From contig OX419761.1 in assembly GCA_948567375.1 (NCBI GenBank), positions 24,280,243-24,344,242 on the forward strand: a stretch of DNA of 64,000 nucleotides, given 5' to 3'. The notes below the pieces were generated by a model. The model made no database searches and had not been told where the DNA came from. It saw only the letters and a list, made by a program, of their open reading frames with translations. A program made the translations under genes and the position numbers. Source of the DNA: Lunularia cruciata. Lineage: Eukaryota > Streptophyta > Marchantiopsida > Lunulariales > Lunulariaceae. This document shows positions 51,629 to 62,847 of the stretch, one piece after another (position 1 is the stretch's first letter; the number at the start of each line of letters is the position of its first letter).

Positions 51629-53550
51629 TATCGAGAACAATATATTGGTAAATGAGAGCAGAAGCCGTGCTGGGAATGGGTTATCCAGAACTCATGAAGT
51701 GCACAAGTGCACATATTCGATAAACAACATTTACAAGAATTACAGTGCTAGTGTAGTATGAAAGCTTTAGTGTAAAATGCATCGAAAATAACCTGCAGCA
51801 AAAGTATAAGTGCAAAAAAGTAACCTGTAGCAAAGGCATAAGTGCAAGAAATTGAGAATACCGTACTGCCAATGGACAATAATGAACTTGAAATCAAGAG
51901 CAGCAAGGCCAACATGAGCGTGGGTTAGAAAGCTTGATGTAAGAGTTCACCAGTAAAAAATAATGAAGTCAGAGAGCAGCAATGCAACCAAAAGCGAGAG
52001 GCATAGGAAACGTGCTATGTGCTGTAAGAGCCCGCCAGGATGCAATGCGTAGATGAAGCGAGAGGAATAGGAAACTTGCTATAAGAGCCCACCAGGATAC
52101 AGTGCGCAGATGAAGATGAAGAACGTGGGATGGAGTGGGGGAGGAACACAGGAAACAGGAGAGAGCGAGGCAGGAAGCAGTCAGAGAGCGAAGGGAAAAG
52201 ACAAGGGAGTGAAATAGTACAGGAATGTGTGGATGTGGCAGGCATTTCGCGGGGATATGGCTGCAGAAACGGGTAGAAATGTAAGAGTGTAACATAGCAG
52301 AAACGGGTAGAAATGTAAGAGTGTAACATAGCGAAGCGTAAGAGGACAGGATAAAGTATATCACTCCCAGTGCTATGGACACTGGAGTCCGGATACGCTA
52401 AACAACTGAAAGAAGCAGAAGGCGGCCATAGTAAACCTCCACAATAACACCAACGACTTCATCAGTGCCTCACGCAGTGCCGAAGTAGTTGAACAATTGT
52501 CAGTACTCCTCATCCCGAGATTCTGCTCGAAAACTCATGAGTGCCAAGGCAAACTCAGTTGCTTCCAACAGCGCCACTTGAAGTAATAAACAGCCATCTA
52601 TCAGCAGTACTAAATGAAATAATGAACCGCCAGGGGAAGGTTACAGAAATAGAAGGCTACAGAAATGAACAACTGGAGCTTAAAGTCCTAAAAGAGCAGA
52701 AATCGGACGAATGCATAATGTAGGCATGAACGAAATTGTGAACAAGGGAAAGAAGAAAAAGATCAAAAGCAGGAGAATGTGAGTGATGTGAGACATCCCT
52801 AGAAAAACACCTGCAAGGACAAAGTCTATCAGGGTGAGCAGTAAAAGAGAGCGAAGCACAAAGAAACCAGGAGGAGTTAGTAAGAAAACAAAGGAATGAG
52901 CCAATTAGAAGAGTGTGAAGTTGAGAGCTAGAGAGCAGAAAATAAGGCAGAGAGCAGAGAACAAGGCAGAACGGGCATGAAAAGGTGGACTAACGAGGGA
53001 ACGCACTATGAGCTAAACAAGAACTAGAACCCAGATGAGCAGAAAGCAAAGGAGAAGGAGAGGGTTTCCGAGGGAAGGATGGCCTTGGGTGCTGAGAGAG
53101 CCTTGGGAACTGTGAAGGAACCAGGCGAGATGGTCACACGTGTGAGATGATGCCACGTGTAGCTATGCTACGTATTACTCTGCTTATAATATCAATGTAT
53201 CCTGATGTATCCTTATCAACGGGAGAGAACAGATATATTGAAACGCACAGTCATGTAAGGAGTGTGAGTAACAAGCTGTAATGGAAGACCTACAACTCAA
53301 AAATACACCATTCCGTTCGGGGGAAACTGAAAATGTTCAGAACACATACAAGGGAACCATGAACTAAAACAACAGATGTGAGTTGGGGCAAAAGGGAAGA
53401 AAGTGGATAGTCACATAGCTGAGAATGGGCGATGCATCAAACATGAGACACATATATATGTATATGAGAACAGAAACTGTTCTGACCAGTGCCTAAATAA
53501 ACAGTCAGGAATAAGTCCTGATCACCGCTATGGTAAACAAGCCTACAGTG
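51629..53550. repeat. Long direct repeat, copy 1 (about 1.9 kb)
   Basis: It starts TATCGAGAACAATATATTGG and ends GGTAAACAAGCCTACAGTG, aligned along its length with 56769-58692 and in its first 1.2 kb with 53921-55128. It contains an internal 34-base tandem duplication at about 52262-52328 that the other copies lack. One 190-base module is embedded at 52356-52546. Confidence 0.8.
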
Positions 53551-53920
53551 AAAGCTAATGGTGGGCTCGAACTAGAGCTCCCCGCCTGGAAGAAAAAACG
53601 TATGTTCTTAAATCTCTATAGATACTAAGCCCAGGAAAACCATGGATATCTTTTTACATTCGTAAGACAGAGCGAAATTTTTTGTGGATCATATGAAGAG
53701 GGTAATGTTCAGAGATAAAGCTATTTATAAGTTTCCTACAAGCTAAAAGGAATGACTTTTTGAAATTACATATCGATATCTAACACACTCCGATTTTATA
53801 ATACTTAATTTACATTTAGAAGAAATGTCGGAAAGAACGTGAGGGAGCGAGATTGTCTTGATTTGAGCAAAGTGAGATAGCTCTTTCTTATCATAGATAG
53901 AGACAAAGATATTGAAGTCG
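53551..53920. other. Unique spacer between long repeats 1 and 2
   Basis: This 370-base stretch has no counterpart elsewhere in the island and is AT-rich in its second half. A segment GGGCTCGAACTAGAGC near 53563-53578 resembles an internal tRNA-type promoter box in reverse, but no tRNA fold could be built. Confidence 0.4.
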
Positions 53921-55128
53921 TATCGAGAACAATATATTGGTAAATGAGAGCAGAAGCCGTTCCCAGAACAGGTTATCCAGAACTCATGAAGTGCACAAGT
54001 GCACTTATTCGATAAACAACATTTACAAGAATTACAGTGCTAGTGTAGTATGAAAGCTTTAGTGTAAAATGCATCGAAAATAACCTGCAGCAAAAGTATA
54101 GGTGCAAAAAAGTAACCTGTAGCAGAGGCATAAGTGCAAGAAATTGACAACACCGTACTGCTAATGGACAATAACGAACTTGAAATCGAGAGCAGCAAGG
54201 CCAACGCGAGTGTGGGTTAGAGAGCTTGATGTAAGAGTTCACCGGTAAAAAATAATGAAGTCAGAGAGCAGCAATGCAACCAAAAGCGAGAGGCATAGGA
54301 AATGTGCTATGTGCTGTAAGAGCCCGCCAGGATGCAATGCGTGGATGAAGCGAGAGGAATAGGAAACTTGCTATAAGAGCCCACCATGATACAGTGCGCA
54401 GATGAAGATGAAGAACGTGGGATGGAGTGGGGGAGGAACACAGGAAACAGGAGAGAGCGAGGCAGGAAGCAGTCAGAGAGCGAAGGGAAAAGACAAGGGA
54501 ATGAAATAGTATAGGAATGTGTGGATGTGGCAGGCATTTCGCGAAGGATATGGCTGCAGAAACGGGTAGAAATGTAAGAGTGTAACATAGCGAAGCGTAA
54601 GAGGACAGGATAAAGTATATCACTCCCAGTGCTATGGACACTGGAGTCCAGATACGCTAAACTAAATAACTGAAGAAAGCAGAAGGCGGCCATAGTAAAC
54701 CTCCACGATAACACCAACGACTTCATCAGTGCCTCACGCAGTGCCGAAGTAGCTGAACAATTGTCAATACTCCTCATCCCGAGATTCTGCTCGAAAACTC
54801 ATGAGTGCCAAGGCAAACTCGGTTGCTTCCAACAGCGCCGCTTGAAGTAATAAACAGCCATCTATCAGCAGTACTTAATGAAATAATGAACCGCCAGGGG
54901 AAGGTTACAGAAATAGAAGGCTACAGAAATGAACAACTGGAGCTTAAAGTCCTAAAAGAGCAGAAATCGGACGAATGCATAATGTAGGCATGAACGAAAT
55001 TGTGAACAAGGGAAAAAAGAAAATGATCAAAAGCAGGAGAATGTGAGTGATGTGAGACATCTCTCGAAGAACACCTGCAAGGACAAAGTCTATCAGGGTG
55101 AGTAAAAGAGAGCGAAGCACAAAGAAAC
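53921..55128. repeat. Long direct repeat, copy 2 (truncated)
   Basis: It matches copy 1 from its start to AAAGAAAC at 55128, then the last 0.7 kb is missing and unrelated module sequence follows after a TATATATA run. Confidence 0.8.
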
Positions 55129-56768
55129 TATATATATAGGACTAGTCAGCGCCGTGTATTCGGTAACAGCTATGCAACCGAATTCGAGAAATATAAAACA
55201 TAGGGCAATTGACCATCTATAAGCACCTGACGCGTGAACGAAGAAAATAAGCTACAGTCTGGAGTCGGGCAGGAACACTGGAGATCGAAAGTCAGGTATG
55301 AACCATGAAGCTGGCAAAAAGCGAGTGAAAAATAATAGGGAGGGAATTAGTTGAGGGCGGGAGAAGTGGAGCAATGCGGGAGTGGAATGAATGGTTTTTC
55401 TTCTGAGATGGATCGAAGCGTAACAATGTAACACACCTGGATATTAGGATACGAGAACGAAGCAAAAGAGGACTGGATATAGAGAAATGAGGACAGAAGC
55501 CGTTCGATGAACGAGAGATCCAGAACCCACTGAATGCAAATGCGATGCAGGATATGTAATATATACAAGATACTGAACATATGATTGAATTAACGCATAA
55601 GTAAATGTAACCTGGAAGCAATCTAAAATCAACACCTATATCTGAGTAAATGCATCGAATAAATAGAAACAGAACACCCTAATATATAACGAGAAAACAT
55701 CATCGAATGAAAGCCTAAATAAATGTAACTAGGAAACAACCTGATAGCAACACCTATATCCGAGTTGCAAGCTACGAAGAAGCGGAAACAGAGCACCCAC
55801 ATAAGTAGTGAAATAAAATCAAAAGGAAGAACGGCAACTTAACGAGCCAGACTAGAAAGATTGAGAAAACAGGAGTCGAGAGTCAAGTAGAAGTCTGGAA
55901 ATCGCAAGTTGTGGAAGATCTGAGGATCAGAAATCGTAAGTCATGGAAGATGTATGAGTCAGAGGACCAGGAGTAAGAAAGACTGGAGAGTATATCGCAG
56001 CAAACACTCCGGACGCTTGAGTCCTGAAACTCTAAACAACTGAAGGAAGCAGAAGGACTAGATATAGAGAAACGAGGACAGAAACCGTTCAAGGAACGGG
56101 AGATCCCAAACTCATTGAATGCAAATGAGATGCAAGATATTGGAGTTATGAGGACAGAAGCCACTCAAAGAACGGGGGATCCAGAACTCATTAAATGCAA
56201 ATGTAATCTGGATGAAATGGCAATAAAATGAAAGCAGAACTGACTGAGAAACATGCAAAGAGTAGATGAAATCTAGATCATAAAAAGCATGTATTGTCAG
56301 GTAGCGCTCATATATAACTACATGTAGAGAAACCGTGCACCAATGTGTACTGAGGAAGCGAAAAATCATCTCATATCAAGAAATCTCGATATAAGCGAAT
56401 GTGAAACAATTGAAAACCAAACTGAATGATGGAGAACTAAATACATTGAAACCAAACCCGGGATTTCAGGTATGAAAAAGTAGAGTAGAAATCCTTCTTA
56501 GAACAATTTCCACTCTGCTTTGCTTCCCCCGTTTGGGGAAGTAAATTAGAGTATGGCGTTAGGGGACTGGATAGAGTATAACATTGCATGCACTATGGAC
56601 GCATGAGTCCTGAAAACGCTGAAACAGCCAGAGGAAGCAGAAGGCGGCCACAGAAAGCCTCCCTGAAAGCACGTACGACTTCATCAGTGCTAAACGTAGT
56701 GCCCAAATAGCTGAGCGAATGTCAGTACTCCTCGAACCGAGTTTCTGTTCGAATGCTCATGAGTGCCA

Positions 56769-58692
56769 TATATTGGTAAATGAGAGCAGAAGCCGTTCGG
56801 GGAACAGGTTATCCAGAACTCATGAAGTGCACAAGTGCACATATTCGATAAACAACATTTACATGAATTACAGTGCTAGTCTAGTATGAAAGCTTGAATG
56901 CAAAATGCATCGAAAATAACCTGCAGCAAAAGTATAGGTGCAAAAAAGTAACCTGTAGCAAAGGCATAAGTGCAAGAAATTGACAACACAGAACTGCTAA
57001 TGGACAATAACGAACTTGAAATCGAGAGCAGCTATGCCAACGTTGAAATCGAGAGTAGCAAGGCCAACGCGAGCGTGGGTTAGAGAGCTTGATGTAAGAG
57101 TTCACCAATAAAAAATAATGAAGTCAGAGAGCAGCAATGCAACCAAAAGCGAGAGGCATAGGAAACGTGCTATGTGCTGTAAGAGCCCGCCAGGATGCAG
57201 TGCGTGGATGAAGCGAGAGGAATAGAAAACTTGCTATAAGAGCCCACCAGGATACAGTGCGCAGATGAAGATGAAGAACATGGGATGGAGTGGGGGAGGA
57301 ACACAGGAAACCGTAGAGAGCGAGGCAGGAAGCAGTCAGAGAGCGAATGGAAAAGACTAGGGAGTGAAATAGTACAGGAATGTGTGGATGTAGCAAGCAT
57401 TTCGCGATTATGGCAGCAGAAACAGGTAGAAATGTAAGAGTGTAACATAGCGAAGCAGCGTAAGAGGACAGGATAAAGTATATCACTCCCAGTGCTATGG
57501 ACACTGGAGTCCGGATACGCTAAACAACTGAAAGAAGCAGAAGGCGACCATAGTAAACCTCCACGATAACACCAACGACTTCATCAGTGCCTCACGCAGT
57601 GCCGAAGTAGCTGAACAATTGTCAGTACTCCTCATCCCGAGTTTCTGCTCGAAACCTCATGAGTGCCAAGGCAAACTCTGTTGCTTCCAACAGCGCCGCT
57701 ATCAGCAGTAAAACAGCTAGCTATCAGCAGTACTAAATGAAACAACGAAACGCCAGGGGAAGGTTACAGAAATGGGAGGCTACAGAAATGAGCAACTGGA
57801 GCTTAAAGTCTTAAAAGAGCAGAAATCGGACGAATGCATAATGTAGGCATGAACGAAATTGTGAAGAAGGGAAAGAAGAAAAAGATCAAAACGCAGGAGA
57901 ATGTGGGTGATGCGAGACATCCTTCGAAAAACACCTGCAAGGACAGAGTCTATCAGGGTGAGCAGTGAAAGAGAGCAAAGCACAAAGAAACCAGGAGGAG
58001 GTAGTAAGAAAACAAAGGAATGAGCCAGTTCGAAGAGTGTGAACCGAGAGCTAGAGAGCAGAAAGTAAAGCAGAGAGCAGAGAACAAGGCAGAACGGACA
58101 GGCATGAAAAGGTGGACTAACGAAGGAACGCACTATGAGCTAAGCAAGACCTAGAACTCAGATGAGCAGAAAGCAAAGGAGAAGGGGAGGGTTTCCGAGG
58201 GAAGGATGGACTCGGGTACTGGGAGAGCCTCGGGAACTGTGAAGGAACCAGGCGAGATTGTCACACGTGTGAGATGATGCCTCGTGTAACAATGTTACGT
58301 ATGACTCTGCTTATAACACTACTTATAATATCAATGTATCCTGGTGTATCCTTATCAACAGGAGAGAACAAATATCCTGAAACGCGCAGTCATGTAAGGA
58401 GTGTGAGTAACAAGCTGTAATGGAAGACCTACAACTCAAAAATACACCATTCCGAGGGAAACTTAAAATAACAGACTGTTGAGAACACATACAAGGGAAC
58501 CGTGAAGTAAAACAACAGATGTGAATTGGGCAAAAGGGAAGAAAATGGATAGTCACATAGCTGAGAATGGGCGATGCATCAAACATGAGACATGTATATA
58601 TGTATATGAGAACGGAAACTGGTCTGACCAGTGCCTAAAGAAACAGTCAGGAATAAGTCCTGATCACCGCTATGGTAAACAAGCCTACAGTG
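56769..58692. repeat. Long direct repeat, copy 3 (about 1.9 kb)
   Basis: It begins ATATTGGTAAATGAGAGC directly after a 190-base module and ends GGTAAACAAGCCTACAGTG as copy 1 does. A small internal duplication near 57040-57070 distinguishes it. Confidence 0.8.
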
Positions 58693-59601
58693 CCATATAT
58701 GTATACAGATGCAAGATATGCGACCATCTGATCGAATAATAGCATAAATAAATGTAACCTATAAACATATCAAAGTAATACCTATATACAAGTAGCATGC
58801 ATTGAAAAGGCGGAAAGAAATAGATCTACTTGACGAGCTAGACGAGAAAGATTCTGATAAACCGAAGTCGAAAATCAATGTAGCAGCCTGGAAATCGAAG
58901 GTCGTTGAAGATCCGTGAGTCAGCCCAAAAGTATGAAATCGCTCAGAGAACGAGGGAAGTAGAGCAAGGCATTAGAGGACTGGATATAGATTATATCGCA
59001 GCATGTGCTATGAACACATGAGTCCTAAAACACCAAAAACAGAGGAAAGCAGAAAGGCGGTCGTAGTATGCCTCCATGACAGCACGTACGACTTCATCAG
59101 TGCCAAACGCAGAGCCCAAGTAGCTGGGCAAATGCCAGTACCTTGTACCGAGTTTCTTCTGTTCGGACGCTCATCAGTGCCAAGGCAGAAGGACTGGATG
59201 TAGAGAAATGAGGACAGAAGCCGTTCGAGGAACGCGAGATCCAGAACTCATTGAATGCAAATGAGATGCAAGATATGTAAAGTATACAAGATAGCCAACA
59301 TCTGGTCGAATGATAGCATAAATAAGCATAGCGTGGAATCATATCAAAAGTTAATACCTATATGCCAGTAACATGCATCGAAAAGCAGAAACAGTACAAC
59401 AATGCATGTAGAGAAATAAAATCAACTTGACGGGCTGGACGAGAAAGATTCAGATAGACTGATAGACCGAAGTAGAAAATCAATGTAGCAGCTAGGAAAT
59501 TGAAGTCGTGGAAGATCCGTGAGTCAGCCCGAAAGTATGAAGTCGTACAGAGAACGATGGAGTATGAAATCGTTCAGAGAACGAGGGAAGAAGAGCAAAG
59601 T

Positions 59602-62600
59602 GTCCACCAGTCTTTAAAAATTGCTTGCAAGCCCCGAATGGTATCAGGTATTGTCCAGATGATGTCGCAGGATCTAGACGGTCGAGCCCCACGATGATGT
59701 CCAGAACTTCAACGGCATCAGCAACTGGTCGACAGATAGGCCTGCATAGACATTTTGCAATAATGAGCAACTCTACCACTGAATATCTTTGTATTAAGCT
59801 GAACACAGAGCTGACCATCTGAAGCTTCACAACTTGAATTCAGCAGGTAGACCTGAAGAGTTTGGAGAGGGTTCCAAATGTGGTTAGACGAAGAAGGTCA
59901 GAGAAATCGGCACTGCGATGAGAATGGCATGGTTAATACCTCTTGAGCATCACGTGTGTCATACCTCTTGAGGTTTGCCAGCCTACAGAAACTGAATGGT
60001 CCCGCCCATTCAGTTTCTGTAGGCTGACAAACCCCAATAAACGGCTGAAGAGATGCTAGGAGATGAAGAGTCAGATTAATTTCTCGATCGATAAATCAGA
60101 TATGCTCTGATATGAATATTCAAGACTGTCAGTAAGGGAGGTATGACATGAGCAGACGCTTCCAGAATAGACAAACTTAGCTACCTCTACAAAGCCGTAA
60201 ATGCAGCATAGTCCCTGGGTCGAAATACAGCCAGCTTATGACTTGACGACCTAATTCCTTGGATTTTATTATCGGTCAACCAGCTGTCCGCTCAGAGGAG
60301 TTCACAGGAACTTGCAGTGAAAACGTACTGTACGATATACCAGTTAAAAGAAGATTGAGTTTCCAAAGGTAGAAAGGAAGAATGTAGCCAGTGTGATTTG
60401 CATACTCGATGAGGAAAAACCAATTATAGTTAGTGACATAAAGCTCATCAAATCCATTCGAAGGCTTAATACTGACAAGCGCTGAATAGCAGAGATGTCC
60501 AAACCAAGAAGTCGTCTGCATAAGTAGCTGCTTCTAAGAACATGATAGGACATTTTTGACGCTGTCCTTACAGACTACCTCTAGACATCAATCTGACTAT
60601 GGCTGGGTCTGGTGCGTAGGGAGTGGAAACGAGTTTAACAAAACAAATTGACGTCTTTTCACAGTCTGTCGATAGTCCAAAGATGTGACTTGTTAGATGA
60701 ATTGAAAACATATAACACAGGCATATGCGAAGGTGGCAAGGACTGGAAATCAACCCCGATTGTGCTGATTTGGAGTCACAAAAACCTCACGTTATGACTT
60801 GTTGAGGGTTGATTGTTGAAGGCAAACGTTTCTAGAATCCATGAGGTGGTCTCTAGAAGCATACAAATCATCCTGTGGTAAAGGGAAGTAAAACAACCGT
60901 ATGGTCCAATAACATTTACACACAAAGAATGCTCTTAGGAATGCACGTGAAAACTGAGCACCCTCAAGACGTCTGAAGTGGCCAACGAGAGATCAGAGGT
61001 CCCGGTTAGTTTCTACTTAATAGTTACAGGCAGGAATGGCTAAAACTCGCTAATCTCGTAAGTAGCTGACAATCGGTTGCTCGTCAATTGATAGAAGCGC
61101 AGTCCATCAAAGAACAAGGGTAGGTTATACGATTGTTAGGCTTTGACTTCCCATGGGACTGTGAGTAGATTGTACTCACCTGTTATACAACAGCTACAGA
61201 TCTAGATGAGGTAAAAGCATACCCGTGTACATTCAAGGGAAAAACGCACCAATCAAACCTGTCTTCAGCATCATTGTTAACAAACAAATCCACAAGATAA
61301 GCAGTTAAAACTGCTAGTAGGGAAATGACAACTGACAGCAGCTGAAACTACTTGGAGCAACCTAGTCGTGACAAAGTCACAAATTCGAGCAAAGTGGTCC
61401 GTGCGCAGAGAAACACAAGTTTTGAAGTATAATGATGAAGAGCATACCCGACAGTATCAAAATTCAATGAGATAGGAATCACGCCGGCTCTGCTAGTTAG
61501 ACCGACAGAAGGCTTGATGCCCACGACCGCCTTGCGACCAGATGGACAAACGATGGATTCATCTGTTTCACTTCCCAAAGAAACAGTCACCAGATTTGCT
61601 GAGGTTGCGACAGCTGATCCTTTACTGGAACCGGATGGGTCCACGGTGATCACATGAGCGGACTGCCTCCAAGCGAGCCGAACAACCATATTCATAGTTA
61701 GTTCAGATGGTTGCATTTGTAAAAGGCCTTGCAGTCCCTCACTTCTCTGTCATATCAGTCCTGTGAGGGTACTGATATCACCCTTTAAATGTCGTAGTTG
61801 CACTTTAGTGAACTTCCTGCATACTGAGACCTAGCTGCTGTTGTTTGGAGAGTACCTGTGACGCCCAGACTTGATAATCAAGTTTATTTCTAAGATCAAC
61901 ATTACTGTTTATGTCTTGGACAAGAGTGGCTGGATGTACTTTCAAGATTTTCAGGACCCATGCAGCTACTTTATCCATGTACTATTAATCCAGATTCTTG
62001 ACGGTAGTATCATGATCTCACCAGACTTCCATCAGAAGAAAAGCTGTAAACTTAAGCAGCGCAGAACTAAGTGTGTTCTTTCCTTGTATCGTTATAGTTT
62101 TGGCCGATCACTTGAAAAGAGTATCAAGCAGAGGATCGTCGGAACACATGCCATTGCTGTTAAGGCACGGATTTGGTAGCTTGAACTCACAAGAAATGCA
62201 TGCTTTACATTTAGAGGGGTTGAGGGTCATTTCTTCACAGACTTCAGGTTTGTCCCAGTTTACGATTCTTTTTAACATTCTTATGCATTGGGAAAGTCAT
62301 CAGACCTTCGTCAACCCACCTCGAGCACTCCAATCAATGGGCGGGTTGCTTGATCGATAATTTGCCCTCTCACTCATGTTATATTTGCCAAGATTTTTCG
62401 CGCCAGCTTCTCCACCACGCCAGCATTCTAGAAACAAAGGAACCAAGCGGGGCGTATGAACCGGACGTAGTACTCAGCCTGTCTTTCGTTCCGATGTTAT
62501 CTTTGATCAATATTGGAATCCAATGAAGGCCCTATGTAAACTCCCGCCTCCTTACGTTCTTCATCTGCCTTGTCTGCCAGGATCCAGATGTCTGGATTGA

Positions 62601-62847
62601 CTTCAATAATCGAGTGTAATGTATGATCGTACCGCTTTATCCGGTCGAGATAAATCTGTACGAGACCTCTTGAAGTTAAAATGCCTTGTTTAAATGCTTT
62701 CTGTATATCCTGTACAGAGGCTTTTTCCACATCGAAGTCTGCAGAGAGGCTTCCTTTAACCTCTTCTCGTAACGTCACATGAGATAGGCCATCCTCCGTT
62801 GCTACATCTTTCAGCATTAAGCCAAGTTGTGTGCCTCGCATGTTCAA
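59602..62847 (-). pseudogene. Amidase-family pseudogene, 3' end lost
   Basis: Three amidase-signature exons are visible. 62847-62316 encodes the N-terminal helical region (Ile-Gln-Lys-Ala-Phe-Lys-Gln-Gly...Leu-Thr-Ser) and the Lys-Asp-Asn motif with the catalytic Lys, but needs at least two frame changes near 62510 and 62420. 61662-61448 encodes Pro-Ser-Gly-Ser-Ser-Lys-Gly-Ser with the cis-Ser, and Thr-Asp-Glu-Ser-Ile, where the usual Gly before the nucleophile Ser is Glu. 59741-59602 encodes Arg-Pro-Val-Ala-Asp-Ala-Val-Glu-Val-Leu-Asp. The last two exons join in phase through a canonical 1.7-kb intron. After 59602 the sequence is the repeat island, so the C-terminal third is missing. Plant members hydrolyse amides, but the substrate of this one is unknown. 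Non-functional as it stands. Confidence 0.8.
59972..60033. repeat. 28-bp near-perfect hairpin in an amidase intron
   Basis: Bases 59972-59999 and 60006-60033 are reverse complements with a single mismatch, separated by a six-base loop TCCCGC. The string ATACCTCTTGAG occurs twice just upstream (about 59936 and 59961). The structure lies in the 1.7-kb intron of the amidase pseudogene. Confidence 0.9.

Larger units (their letters stand above)
50023..59602. repeat. Mosaic repeat island, right part
   Basis: About 9.6 kb of non-coding, purine-rich plus strand built from recurring modules. A 190-base module (about ten copies in both parts) starts near TATATC-CAGC and ends near CTCATGAGTGCC; copies here begin at about 50024, 51496, 52356, 54615, 55990, 56575, 57475 and 58991. 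A second module has GAGNACAGAAGCCGTTC and a small hairpin CCGTTC-NNN-GAACGG. Long direct repeats of about 1.9 kb are listed separately. Open frames on the minus strand are Ser/Leu-rich and repeat with the DNA, so I regard them as incidental. No reverse transcriptase, transposase or satellite-like uniform array was found. Confidence 0.65.

Noticed and set aside
53551..53660. tRNA gene suggested by GGGCTCGAACTAGAGC
   Set aside because: Only a B-box-like string; no acceptor or anticodon stem could be paired.
52541..54987. A 60-codon plus-strand frame present in two copies (52541-52723 and 54805-54987)
   Set aside because: It lies inside the long direct repeat, and the third repeat copy does not keep the same start or frame, so the duplication alone explains it.
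51969..57504. Repeated Ser/Leu-rich open frames on the minus strand of the repeat island
   Set aside because: They recur only because the DNA repeats; copies carry frame-breaking indels, composition is low in complexity and no domain is visible.
44100..59200. Hammerhead ribozyme (retrozyme) in the 190-base module
   Set aside because: GTCC/GGAC stems and GAAAAC-like strings occur, but the order and the full CTGATGA...GAAAC core are not met on either strand.
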